7,053 nt of DNA from an uncultured Clostridia bacterium (GCA_947381875.1 CANCXY010000177.1:1-7053); one strand, 5' to 3'; counted from the first letter of the stretch, positions 1 through 7,018 are shown. Notes: generated by a model not told the origin, from the sequence alone. Made by a program: numbers and translations.

Positions 1-1449
1 CTTGATCGCCGCCACCACAGGGCGGATATTGATAAGCGTCTGGGCGGTCGGCTCTTTCTTGTCCTGCGCGGTGAGGGTCATGCGCTCGCGCACAACGCGC
101 TCCATGCGGGAGAAGCCGATGCGGAACTGGTTTTGCAGCAGCTCGCCCACACTGCGGATGCGGCGGTTGCCCAGATGGTCGATATCGTCAGTGGTACCGA
201 TACCGTGCGCCAGGCCGTTGAGATAGTTGATGGAGGCAAAGATATCGTCCACCGTAACGGTGCGGCTGATGAGTTTATCGCGATTCTTCTCCAGCAGTTC
301 CTTCTGCTCGTCGATATCGGCTGTCTCCTCTATGATGGCGCACAGCTCTTTGAAGTTGACGCGCTCATTGATACCGCATTCTGTGGGGTCGAACGTAAGG
401 AACTCTTTCGCGTCGACGGTGCCATTGGTGATCACCTTTACTTCGCGCGTCTCCATTGAGAGGTACGCCACGCTCACGCCCGCACGCTCGGCGGCGAGGG
501 CGATTTCCGGGGTGATGACCTCGCCCGCAGCGCACAGCAGCTCGCCGGTGAGCGGCGCGACAATCTCTCGCGCAGCGGTATGGCCCTGGATACGGCGCGC
601 CAGAGCCAGTTTTTTGTTCATTTTATAGCGGCCGAAACGGGAAATATCGTACCGGCGCGGGTCGAAAAATAGGCTGTTGATATGGGCGGAGGCGCTTTCC
701 ACCGTGGGCGGCTCACCAGGGCGCAGCTTGCGGTACGTCTCCAGCAGGCCCTCCTCCTCGTTGCGCGTGGTGTCTTTGGAGATGGTGGCCTCGATACGCT
801 CGTCCTCACCGAAGAAATCGCGGATTTGCGCGTCGTCACCCATGCCCAGGGCGCGGATGAATACGGTGATGGGGATCTTGCGGTTTTTATCAATGCGCAC
901 ATAGAACACATCGTTTGCGTCCGTCTCGTATTCCAGCCACGCGCCCCGGTTCGGGTTCAGCGTGGCAGTAAACAGCTCCTTGCCGGTCTTGTCGCGGGTA
1001 GAGTCGAAATAGACGCCCGGCGAACGGACAAGCTGGGAGACGATGACGCGCTCCGCGCCGTTGATGATGAATGTGCCAGAATCGGTCATGAGCGGGAAAT
1101 CGCCCATGAAGATCTCCTGCGTCATCGCCTGGCTGCTTTTTTCCTTGTTCACAAGGCGCGCGGTCACGCGCAGCGGCGCGGCGTAAGTGACGTCCCGCTC
1201 CTTGCACTCCTTGATGGAATACTTCGGCTCCGGGTCCAGGCGGTACCCGATGAAATCCAGCACCAGGTTGCCGGTGTAATCCTCAATGGTCGAAATATCC
1301 CGGAAAACTTCCTTGAGGCCCTCGTCCAAAAACCACTGGTATGAGTTTTTCTGCACCTCGATGAAGTTCGGCATATTGATAACTTCTTCGATGCGCGCAA
1401 AACTCATGCGCTCGGTCTTCCCAAGCTGTACGGGCTTGACGTTCACCAT
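1..1449 (-). CDS. rpoB: RNA polymerase beta subunit, N-terminal 483 residues (3' part outside window)
   Basis: This is the catalytic beta subunit of the DNA-directed RNA polymerase core, acting with alpha, beta' and omega. The frame is open from the ATG at 1449 to the window edge, giving 483 codons; a full clostridial RpoB is usually about 1,200 residues. Recognisable conserved blocks are SYQWFLDEGLKEVF (36-49), ERDVTYAAPLRV (84-95), FMGDFPLMTDSGTFIINGAE (114-133), RVIVSQLVRSPGVYF (134-148), PNRGAWLEYETDA (166-178), KLRPGEPPTVE (241-251) and HLGNRRIRSVGELLQNQFRI (425-444). These cover the protrusion and lobe domains. The fragment stops at INIRPVVAAIK, just before the rifampicin cluster that normally follows. 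The start fits the family because the MSFARIEEV block aligns near the N terminus of Bacillus RpoB. The upstream neighbour is an Rrf2 regulator rather than rplL, and the gene has its own promoter. The frame shows no stops. Identification is near certain. Confidence 0.98.
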   Translation of the reverse strand, partial: MVNVKPVQLGKTERMSFARIEEVINMPNFIEVQKNSYQWFLDEGLKEVFRDISTIEDYTGNLVLDFIGYRLDPEPKYSIKECKERDVTYAAPLRVTARLVNKEKSSQAMTQEIFMGDFPLMTDSGTFIINGAERVIVSQLVRSPGVYFDSTRDKTGKELFTATLNPNRGAWLEYETDANDVFYVRIDKNRKIPITVFIRALGMGDDAQIRDFFGEDERIEATISKDTTRNEEEGLLETYRKLRPGEPPTVESASAHINSLFFDPRRYDISRFGRYKMNKKLALARRIQGHTAAREIVAPLTGELLCAAGEVITPEIALAAERAGVSVAYLSMETREVKVITNGTVDAKEFLTFDPTECGINERVNFKELCAIIEETADIDEQKELLEKNRDKLISRTVTVDDIFASINYLNGLAHGIGTTDDIDHLGNRRIRSVGELLQNQFRIGFSRMERVVRERMTLTAQDKKEPTAQTLINIRPVVAAIK

Positions 1450-1462
1450 AGGCTTATGACCA

Positions 1463-1468
1463 CTCCTT
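1463..1468 (-). promoter_or_regulatory. rpoB ribosome binding site with long spacer
   Basis: The minus strand reads AAGGAG here, followed by TGGTC, which continues a one-gap match to the anti-Shine-Dalgarno complement. The spacer to the ATG at 1449 is 13 nt, longer than the usual 5-9. No closer in-frame start exists, and RpoB homology supports this ATG. The stop codon of a small leader frame (1472-1474) lies 3 nt upstream of the AAGGAG. Confidence 0.7.
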
Positions 1469-1499
1469 CTTTTAACAATGACGCGAAAACAACAGGTTT

Positions 1500-1541
1500 G
1501 GGAGCGCCCAGGCCGCAGAGATATTTCCCATGTATTTCCCC
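1500..1541 (-). repeat. Leader motif copy A, upstream of rpoB
   Basis: This segment aligns with 3718-3760 upstream of rpoD. Counting from the shared TACA, about 25 of 35 positions match by hand, including AATATC, CTGCG, TGGGC and a terminal CC. Read in the frame of the 1669-1472 open frame it encodes GKYMGNISAAWALP; the rpoD copy gives GEYTENIPAFWALP. In the shared A-L-P run all three codons differ only at the third base (GCG/GCA, CTC/CTT, CCA/CCG). Both copies follow a small GC hairpin. It could be a dispersed repeat, a structured RNA or a short conserved peptide; the sequence does not decide which. Confidence 0.6.
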
Positions 1542-1696
1542 GTCCGCAGGGCGGAAGAATACACAAAAAATTCCCTGTTGCAGCTACCCCCACAGGTTTT
1601 TCCTTGTGCGGCCAAAAAATTTCGGCATATTGCACAAGAAAGTTTTACCTGTTTTGCACACATAGGCATACAGAGCCATTATGATACATACTAAGC

Positions 1697-1725
1697 ATTA
1701 TACGTCGTTTTTTTGCATACGTCAA
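1697..1725 (-). promoter_or_regulatory. SigA-type promoter for rpoB
   Basis: On the minus strand there is a -35 box TTGACG (1725-1720), a 17-nt spacer and a perfect -10 box TATAAT (1702-1697). Transcription should start near 1689-1692. Upstream of the -35 (about 1726-1760) are three T-rich tracts spaced roughly 8-10 bp apart, resembling an UP element. The promoter sits downstream of the Rrf2 terminator, so it would make rpoB an independent transcription unit. It matches the consensus for the sigma factor encoded by rpoD in this same window. Confidence 0.9.
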
Positions 1726-1776
1726 GTAAAAACTGGAAAAAAGCGAAAAAGATTTTTTGCCCTCTCTGCCTTGCGT

Positions 1777-1796
1777 TTCCCGCCCTTTTGCGGGAA
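1777..1796. other. 7-bp inverted repeat between Rrf2 terminator and rpoB promoter
   Basis: TTCCCGC (1777-1783) and GCGGGAA (1790-1796) are perfectly complementary around a 6-nt loop. No T tract follows on either strand, so this is not a standard terminator. It lies about 50 bp upstream of the rpoB -35 box. It could be a protein-binding palindrome or a relic repeat. Confidence 0.45.
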
Positions 1797-1810
1797 TGGA
1801 TTAACGGCGG

Positions 1811-1855
1811 AAAAAAAGAAAAAAACGCACGCGGCACGCAAGGCGCCGTGTGCGT
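1811..1855 (-). terminator. Intrinsic terminator of the Rrf2 gene
   Basis: Reading the minus strand, ACGCAC (1855-1850) pairs with GTGCGT (1830-1825) and CGGC (1848-1845) pairs with GCCG (1835-1832), with one mismatch between them and a 9-nt loop. A run of seven T, a C and seven T follows (1825-1811). The stem begins 6 nt after the Rrf2 stop codon. This is a textbook Rho-independent terminator, and it separates the regulator from rpoB. Confidence 0.9.
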
Positions 1856-1861
1856 TTTCTT

Positions 1862-2299
1862 CTATTTTGCGTAGGCTGGGATGAGGTGATTCAGGGGAGC
1901 CTGCTCCTCCACCAGCGTTTGGAAATTTACAGCCTGAAGCTGCTCGTTCACGCTGTCGCTGATCGCGCCGAACGCCCGCTGGAACACACACGCGCCGGAC
2001 GCGCCCCGGTTACACACGCCGCCGTCCGCGCAGCGGGCGAGCTGGTAGGGGCCTTCCACCGCGTCGAGTACATCTTTCAGCGAGATATCCACCGGGGCCT
2101 TGGCGAGTTCATAGCCCCCGCAGTTGCCTTTATAGCTCTTTACGATCCCGCTTGTTACGAGCTTGCCGAGGATCTTCAGCGAAAAGCGCAGCGTCACGCA
2201 CATTTCCTCGCTGATGCTGCGCGCGTCGCGCCGTGCATCGCATTTGGCGAGGCAATACACCATGCGTACCGCGTAATCGGACTCTTGTGTGATATGCAT
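1862..2299 (-). CDS. Rrf2-family transcriptional regulator with a cysteine triad, probably Fe-S or redox sensing
   Basis: This is a 145-residue winged-helix DNA-binding protein, a normal length for the family. The N terminus MHITQESDYAVRMVYCLAK is the typical Rrf2 first helix. ISEEMCVTLRFSLKILGKL (29-47) fits the recognition helix region, SYKGNCGGYELAK (55-67) the wing, and DISLKDVLDAVEG (71-83) the start of the dimer helix. Cysteines at 90, 96 and 104 give C-x5-C-x7-C in the position where IscR and NsrR bind their cluster; CymR-type members lack it. Other cysteines are at 16, 20, 34 and 60. The start at 2299 is preceded by GGGAG with a 6-nt gap; an upstream in-frame extension to 2365 is not supported. 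The gene stands alone with its own terminator, and no isc, suf or cysteine genes adjoin it. Its targets cannot be read from this window, so it is not called IscR or NsrR. Confidence 0.93.
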   Translation of the reverse strand: MHITQESDYAVRMVYCLAKCDARRDARSISEEMCVTLRFSLKILGKLVTSGIVKSYKGNCGGYELAKAPVDISLKDVLDAVEGPYQLARCADGGVCNRGASGACVFQRAFGAISDSVNEQLQAVNFQTLVEEQAPLNHLIPAYAK

Positions 2300-2354
2300 A
2301 TTCTGCTCCCTGTTCTCGGGTCTTTCGCCACGCGCGGCGACCCGCGGCCGATAC

Positions 2355-2380
2355 AAAAATGCCACGAAGCCTGCTTTGGC
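2355..2380 (-). terminator. Possible weak terminator between rpoD and the Rrf2 gene
   Basis: On the minus strand GCCA (2380-2377) pairs with TGGC (2364-2361), and AAG pairs with CTT inside it across a 2-nt bulge. ATTTTTG follows, with five T at 2359-2355. The stem is short and partly overlaps a stronger hairpin at 2379-2396. It is the only terminator-like structure with a T run between the rpoD stop and the Rrf2 start, so it may end the dgt-dnaG-rpoD transcript. No convincing promoter for the Rrf2 gene is visible, and read-through is possible. Confidence 0.3.
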
Positions 2381-2439
2381 CGGGCTGTCGCCCGGCTTCC
2401 GGGCGCCGCCCGGACCCGCCAGAGGGCGCCGCCCTCTGG
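2379..2439. repeat. Three tandem GC-rich hairpins flanking structured repeat copy 1
   Basis: Three perfect stems lie side by side: GCCGGGC/GCCCGGC (2379-2396, loop TGTC), CCGGGC/GCCCGG (2399-2413, loop GCC) and CCAGAGGGC/GCCCTCTGG (2419-2439, loop GCC). The third has counterparts at 5602-5622 and 7019-7042. None has a direct T tract. They look like REP-type intergenic palindromes. Confidence 0.75.
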
Positions 2440-2449
2440 ACTCCTGCGG

Positions 2450-2537
2450 CCTTTCCGACTCGCTAAGAGCCGCCGCTGCGCGGCGGTTGCTCGCTGGACG
2501 CGCCTGCGGGCGCAGTGAAAAGGCCTACGAAACTTTT
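2450..2537 (-). repeat. Structured intergenic repeat, copy 1, downstream of rpoD
   Basis: Positions 2450-2523 match 5633-5707 exactly except for one inserted G in the other copy, and the tail ACGAAACTTTT is also shared. Internal stems are CCGCCGC/GCGGCGG (2470-2486, loop TGC) and GCGCC/GGCGC (2500-2513). The ends CCTTTCC and GAAAAGG can pair, closing a multi-branched structure. The copy begins about 60 nt after the rpoD stop codon on the transcribed strand. No open frame with coding character is present. Confidence 0.85.
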
Positions 2538-2596
2538 AACAGTTCTGGCTGGCTGTCTCCTTTTTATGTATGCTGGCGCTGTCTTGCCCAAGCGGG

Positions 2597-3691
<1,095 letters not shown>

Positions 3692-3717
3692 TCGCATCGT
3701 CCCCTTTTTCATCTGCC

Positions 3718-3760
3718 GGAAGTGCCCAAAACGCAGGGATATTCTCTGTGTACTCTCCGC
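3718..3760 (-). repeat. Leader motif copy B, upstream of rpoD
   Basis: This is the counterpart of 1500-1541 upstream of rpoB. It is preceded on the minus strand by a hairpin CCGCC/GGCGG with loop AACAG (near 3756-3770). Its downstream end is 26 nt before the rpoD start codon. In one frame it reads GEYTENIPAFWALP. That frame runs on into rpoD out of phase, ending at 3585, and so does not form a tidy leader peptide here. The spacing to the start codon differs from the rpoB copy, which ends about 50 nt before its ATG. Confidence 0.6.
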
Positions 3761-3817
3761 CCTGTTGGCGGGAAACATGCAAAAACCCTTTGCTTGGATC
3801 GCTCCCTATCTGCCTTG

Positions 3818-5572
3818 TCAGGCTTTCTTTTCTTTGAGACTTTGGATATATGCAGCCAACTCCCCGGCTGAGCGTTCGCCCGCCGAAGCGCTGACAGGGC
3901 GGCTATTTTCAATGCGCGTCAGATACATTTCCACATCCTGCGCGCTGATGCCAATATCGTAATTCTGTGCCAGCACCTGGCTGACGCGCGCCAGTGTCTC
4001 CTCTGGCAGCTCCCCGCTCAGGGCAGCCAGGTCGATCGGTTCGCCGCGCGCGTCCTTTTCGCACAGCAGCGCGAACGCCTCGCCCATGCCCGCGTCGAAG
4101 AACTGCACACCCTGCAAACGCGGCGCGGCCTGGCGCAGGAACGCCGGGTTTTTGATGATTGCGGCCACAAGCTGGCGTTCCGCGAAAGCGATGTACTGTG
4201 TCTGCCCATTGCCGGGCGTCTGCGGCAGGCGGCTGCCGCGCCCCAGGCCCTCCTCTAATAAGCGCTGTTCGCGCTCCTTCGCGGCGCGGCGGGCCTGCGC
4301 GCGCACAGCGGCGTTGAGCTGCGTGAGGATGGCGGATTTCTCGACGTTCGTCTCCTCAGCCAGCCGCCCCGCGTAGACATCGCGCTCCACGGGCGTCAGT
4401 TTCCCGGCCAGTACGCCGATGGCGTCGCGCAGGTAAGCTGTTCGCCCGTCAGGCGTGGAGAGGTCGCGGCGGCTCTTTGCCAGGGAAAGCTCATAGACGA
4501 CCGCGCCTGCGGAGCCGTCCAACAGGCGGGCGAAGCGCTCAGCCCCGAATTTTTTGAGAAACTCGTCCGGGTCTTTCGCATCGGGGATATTCAGCACCGA
4601 CACCCGAATCGGCGAAGCCGCCAGCAGCTCAATGGCGCGCCTTGTCGCTTTCTGGCCCGCCTCGTCGGAGTCGTAACACAGCACCAGCTCCTCAGCGTAC
4701 TGGCCCAGCAGCCGCACATGCTCCTCGGTCAGTGCGGTGCCGCACCCGGCCACCGCCGTTGTGAAGCCCGCCTGGTGCAGCGAGATCGCGTCTAAATTCC
4801 CTTCGCACATGATATAGCGCCGCGTCTGAGATGATTTGGCAAAATTCAACGCAAAAAGCGTGCGGCTCTTTTTATAGACGAGCGTCTCCGGGCTGTTGAC
4901 ATACTTCCCGCCCCGCTGCTCCGGGTCGATCTTTCGCCCGCTGAAAGCAATCACATTGCCGCGCAGATCGAAGATGGGGATCATCATGCGGTTGCGGAAA
5001 AAGTCGTAGGTGCCGCCCTTCTCGCTGCGCCGGACAAGACCCGCCGCAATCAATTCCTCCTCATTGTAGCCCAGGCGTTTGAGGTGGTCGCGCGCGGCGG
5101 AAAAGCTGTCCGGCGCATAACCCAGGCCGAAATGGCGGATGGTGGCGTCCGTGAGGCCGCGCCCGCGCCAGTAGCCCCGTGCCGCGCGCCCGGCGTCGGA
5201 ATTGAGCGAGGCGAAGAAGAAGCGCGCGGCGTCCTTGTTGGCGCTGAGGATACGGGCGCGCAAACGGCCCGTCTGGTCGTCCTCCTCCGGCTGCGGCATG
5301 CCCGCGCGCGCGGCCAGCGTCTTGACGGCCTCCACATAGTCAACATTGTTCAGCTTTTTGATGAAGGTGATGACGTCGCCACCCGCCCCGCAGCCAAAGC
5401 AGTAAAACGACTGGCTCTCCGGGTACACAACGAACGAGGGCGTTTTCTCGTTATGGAACGGGCACAGCCCCGTATAGGTGCGCCCGCGCGCACGCAGCTG
5501 CACATAGCTTTGCACCACATCCGCAATGTCACTGCGCTGGACAAGCTCGGTGATATACTCACGCGGGATCAA
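3818..5572 (-). CDS. dnaG: DNA primase DnaG
   Basis: DnaG makes the RNA primers for lagging-strand synthesis, working with the DnaB-type helicase. This copy has 584 residues, normal for the family. It begins LIPREYITELVQRSDIADVV from a TTG (read as Met), which aligns with the usual MIPREF start. The N-terminal zinc-binding domain shows C37-P-F-H40 and C58-F-G-C61. The catalytic core includes FFRNRMMIPIFDLRGNVIAF (192-211) and the Toprim residues E257 (in EGNLD) and D301/D303 (in CYDSDEAG). The region after about 463 fits the helicase-binding domain. EGNLD replaces the more common EGYMD, but the acidic residues are kept. The frame stays open upstream to 5863, but that part crosses an intergenic repeat and does not look like DnaG. 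Neighbours are dgt upstream and rpoD downstream, the usual clostridial arrangement. Confidence 0.98.
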   Translation of the reverse strand: MIPREYITELVQRSDIADVVQSYVQLRARGRTYTGLCPFHNEKTPSFVVYPESQSFYCFGCGAGGDVITFIKKLNNVDYVEAVKTLAARAGMPQPEEDDQTGRLRARILSANKDAARFFFASLNSDAGRAARGYWRGRGLTDATIRHFGLGYAPDSFSAARDHLKRLGYNEEELIAAGLVRRSEKGGTYDFFRNRMMIPIFDLRGNVIAFSGRKIDPEQRGGKYVNSPETLVYKKSRTLFALNFAKSSQTRRYIMCEGNLDAISLHQAGFTTAVAGCGTALTEEHVRLLGQYAEELVLCYDSDEAGQKATRRAIELLAASPIRVSVLNIPDAKDPDEFLKKFGAERFARLLDGSAGAVVYELSLAKSRRDLSTPDGRTAYLRDAIGVLAGKLTPVERDVYAGRLAEETNVEKSAILTQLNAAVRAQARRAAKEREQRLLEEGLGRGSRLPQTPGNGQTQYIAFAERQLVAAIIKNPAFLRQAAPRLQGVQFFDAGMGEAFALLCEKDARGEPIDLAALSGELPEETLARVSQVLAQNYDIGISAQDVEMYLTRIENSRPVSASAGERSAGELAAYIQSLKEKKA

Positions 5573-5581
5573 ACCTTCGTT

Positions 5582-5588
5582 CCTCCTT
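5582..5588 (-). promoter_or_regulatory. Strong ribosome binding site fixing the dnaG TTG start
   Basis: The minus strand reads AAGGAGG, a full anti-Shine-Dalgarno match, 9 nt before TTG (5572-5570). There is no ATG or GTG at a suitable distance. The strong site paired with a weak start codon suggests that translation rather than transcription keeps primase low relative to its neighbours; this is inference. The site directly abuts the end of the structured repeat at 5591. Confidence 0.85.
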
Positions 5589-5590
5589 TG

Positions 5591-5721
5591 CCGGACGCTG
5601 CCCAAAGGGCGCTGCCCTTTGGAATCCTGCCACCTTTCCGACTCGCTAAGAGCCGCCGCTGCGCGGCGGTTGCTCGCGTGGACGCGCCTGCGGGCGCAGT
5701 GAAAAGGTGGACGAAACTTTT
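5591..5721 (-). repeat. Structured intergenic repeat, copy 2, between dgt and dnaG
   Basis: The core at 5633-5707 differs from 2450-2523 by a single inserted G, and the tail ACGAAACTTTT is shared. The adjoining hairpin CCAAAGGGC/GCCCTTTGG (5602-5622, loop GCT) corresponds to CCAGAGGGC/GCCCTCTGG at 2419-2439. The base pair that differs changes on both arms, so the stem is preserved. The orientation relative to the surrounding genes is the same as copy 1. The copy starts about 78 nt after the dgt stop codon. It is readable in frame with dnaG but shows no protein-like conservation. Confidence 0.85.
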
Positions 5722-5725
5722 GATC

Positions 5726-5748
5726 GCCCTCAAATTTCATTTGAGGGC
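5726..5748. other. Perfect 10-bp hairpin downstream of dgt
   Basis: GCCCTCAAAT (5726-5735) and ATTTGAGGGC (5739-5748) pair fully around a 3-nt loop. The minus strand continues GATCAAAAG, so there is no U tract and this is not a standard intrinsic terminator. It could protect the 3' end of dgt mRNA or attenuate read-through into dnaG. Confidence 0.55.
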
Positions 5749-5798
5749 ACACAAACAGGATGGGCCTATGTGCGTGGCAGAAAGGCCGCTGAAAATTT

Positions 5799-6800
5799 CT
5801 ATGGCACGCGCCATTTTTGCGGGATGAACAGTGTTTCATAGGTGCGGGTGGCGTATTCGTCACTCATACCGGAGATGTAGTCTGTTACGGCGCGGTCGAC
5901 GCCCTCCTGCCACATGATGTACCAGAACGATTCCGGCATGTGGGTGGGCTTTTCCTTGAAATGATTGTAGAGATGTTCAATCAGGCCGTCTACTTTCTGT
6001 TCCTCGCGTTTGGCTTCTTTGTCGGTATAGACGGTGCTGTACATGAAGTCGTGGAGGGCGTCATAAGCGGCGGCGGGTTCGGCGTCCATGCCGATTTCCT
6101 CCGCGCCGTGCCGAACCATTGCGGTAATGAGCGACGTGATGCGCGCCGATTTCGTCCCGCCTAATATGCGTACAATCTCGCGCGGGATGTCCTCGTTTTT
6201 CAGCACGCCCGCCGACACGGCGTCTTCAATGTCGTGGTTCATATAGGCGATGTGGTCCGCATAGCGCACGATGCGGCCCTCCCGCGTAGCGGCCCATTCT
6301 CCCTTGGTGTGCGTCACAATGCCGTTGCGCACCTCCCACGTCAGGTTCAGCCCCGCGCCCTCACGCTCCAGCCGCGTCACCACGCGCAGGCTCTGTTCGT
6401 AATGGCGGAACCCTCCTGGACACAGCCGGTTCAGCGCGCGTTCGCCCGCGTGCCCAAAGGGCGTATGCCCCAGGTCGTGCGCCAAGGCGATGGCCTCGGT
6501 CAGGTCCTCATTGAGCCGCAGCGCCCGCGCGATGGTGCGCGCAATCTGCGCGACTTCCAGCGTGTGGGTGAGCCGCGTGCGGTAGTGGTCGCCCTCCGGG
6601 GAAAGGAATACCTGCGTTTTCTGTTTGAGCCGTCGGAACGCTTTGGAGTGGATTACCCTGTCGCGGTCGCGCTGGAAACAAGTGCGGATGGGGCATGGCT
6701 CCTCCGGCCTCTCGCGCCCCCGGCTGGCATCACTGAAAGCCGCCAGCGGCGAAAGCGTCTGCCGCTCGATCTCCTCCGTGCGCCTGCGCACCGCATCCAT
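5799..6800 (-). CDS. dgt: Deoxyguanosinetriphosphate triphosphohydrolase-like protein (HD domain dNTPase)
   Basis: Members of this family hydrolyse dNTPs to the nucleoside and triphosphate, adjusting the DNA precursor pool. The product is 333 residues, typical of the Firmicutes form. FQRDRDRVIHSKAFRRLKQK (42-61) and LSPEGDHYRTRLTHTLEVAQ (66-85) are family signatures. The HD metal-binding set is visible as H79, H108-D109 (in AHDLGHTPFGHAGERAL) and D182 (in RYADHIAYMNHDIEDAV). The ATG at 6800 is preferred, with AAAGGCGG 8 nt upstream, and its MDAVRRRTEEIERQTLSPLAAF start fits homologues. A GTG at 6821 would add 7 residues but has a poorly spaced binding site. It is the first gene of the dgt-dnaG-rpoD series; dnaG begins 226 nt downstream. 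The substrate preference of this copy cannot be told from sequence. Confidence 0.95.
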   Translation of the reverse strand: MDAVRRRTEEIERQTLSPLAAFSDASRGRERPEEPCPIRTCFQRDRDRVIHSKAFRRLKQKTQVFLSPEGDHYRTRLTHTLEVAQIARTIARALRLNEDLTEAIALAHDLGHTPFGHAGERALNRLCPGGFRHYEQSLRVVTRLEREGAGLNLTWEVRNGIVTHTKGEWAATREGRIVRYADHIAYMNHDIEDAVSAGVLKNEDIPREIVRILGGTKSARITSLITAMVRHGAEEIGMDAEPAAAYDALHDFMYSTVYTDKEAKREEQKVDGLIEHLYNHFKEKPTHMPESFWYIMWQEGVDRAVTDYISGMSDEYATRTYETLFIPQKWRVP

Positions 6801-6837
6801 CCCGATCGCCGCCTTTCCCACAGCCCCGTCGTCGCTG

Positions 6838-6869
6838 TCCTATACGAAAATCCTGTCAGTATCCTATAC
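6838..6869 (-). repeat. Tandem 8-bp repeats upstream of dgt
   Basis: TCCTATAC occurs on the plus strand at 6838-6845 and again at 6862-6869, 24 bp apart, each followed by a short A run. CTTTATAC at 6882-6889 is a looser third copy. They overlap the candidate dgt promoter and its downstream flank. They could be an operator pair or duplicated -10-like elements. Confidence 0.5.
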
Positions 6870-6891
6870 AAAAATTCTATTCTTTATACAA
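6863..6891 (-). promoter_or_regulatory. Candidate promoter for dgt-dnaG-rpoD
   Basis: On the minus strand TTGTAT (6891-6886), a 17-nt spacer and TATAGG (6868-6863) give a moderate SigA match, with a predicted start near 6856 and a leader of about 55 nt. The surrounding 6841-6960 stretch is clearly A/T-rich compared with the genes. The match is far weaker than the rpoB promoter, and other -10-like sequences nearby (TATATT, TATAAA) lack good -35 partners. Confidence 0.35.
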
Positions 6892-6983
6892 TATATACGA
6901 CACAGCGAATGGTTTCCCTTTATTTTTCCCGAAAAAAATTTTGTGAAATCTTATAAAGTGCTTTTCCATCCACGGTGTCATGG

Positions 6984-7008
6984 TGCGCAAAAATGCAATT
7001 TTTGCGCA
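6984..7008. other. Perfect 11-bp hairpin upstream of dgt
   Basis: TGCGCAAAAAT (6984-6994) and ATTTTTGCGCA (6998-7008) pair fully around a GCA loop. A further CAT/ATG pairing (6979-6981 with 7011-7013) lies beyond a 2x2 internal loop. The GC pairs are at the base and the A/T pairs are at the tip, and no T run follows, so it is not a normal terminator. It may be a protein-binding palindrome or part of the repeat cluster at this end. Confidence 0.55.
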
Positions 7009-7018
7009 TGATGGGTTT

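Larger units (their letters stand above)
1450..1691 (-). promoter_or_regulatory. rpoB 5' leader, about 240 nt, no established RNA family recognised
   Basis: This is the stretch between the predicted transcription start (about 1689-1692) and the rpoB ATG. It contains a short GC hairpin (minus strand TCCGC CCT GCGGA, near 1542-1554), a motif shared with the rpoD leader (1500-1541) and the rpoB ribosome binding site. A 65-codon frame (1669-1472) also crosses it, but it lacks a convincing ribosome binding site. I recognise no T-box, known riboswitch or ribosomal-protein leader. A leader this long before rpoB suggests room for post-initiation control, which is inference. Confidence 0.5.

Noticed and set aside
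2300..2365. 22-residue extension of the Rrf2 gene
   Set aside because: MHITQESDYAVR is the normal family start, with GGGAG 6 nt before it. The upstream residues look like translated palindromic DNA.
1850..2518. Long plus-strand open frame opposite the Rrf2 gene
   Set aside because: It is the antisense shadow of a recognisable gene plus GC-rich repeats, with no protein-like features.
3692..3778. 29-residue in-frame extension of rpoD
   Set aside because: It crosses the leader motif, and the ATG at 3691 has a well-spaced AAAAAGGGG and fits the normal sigma N terminus.
5802..5820. ATGGC/GCCAT stem followed by TTTTT on the plus strand as a terminator
   Set aside because: It falls inside the last codons of dgt, has only 5 bp, and no plus-strand gene ends there.
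5084..5827. 247-codon plus-strand open frame opposite dnaG and the repeat
   Set aside because: It is a shadow of dnaG, continuing through the intergenic repeat into the 3' end of dgt.
5573..5863. 97-residue in-frame N-terminal extension of dnaG
   Set aside because: It translates the intergenic repeat and overlaps the 3' end of dgt. Family homology begins exactly at the TTG at 5572, which has a strong ribosome binding site.
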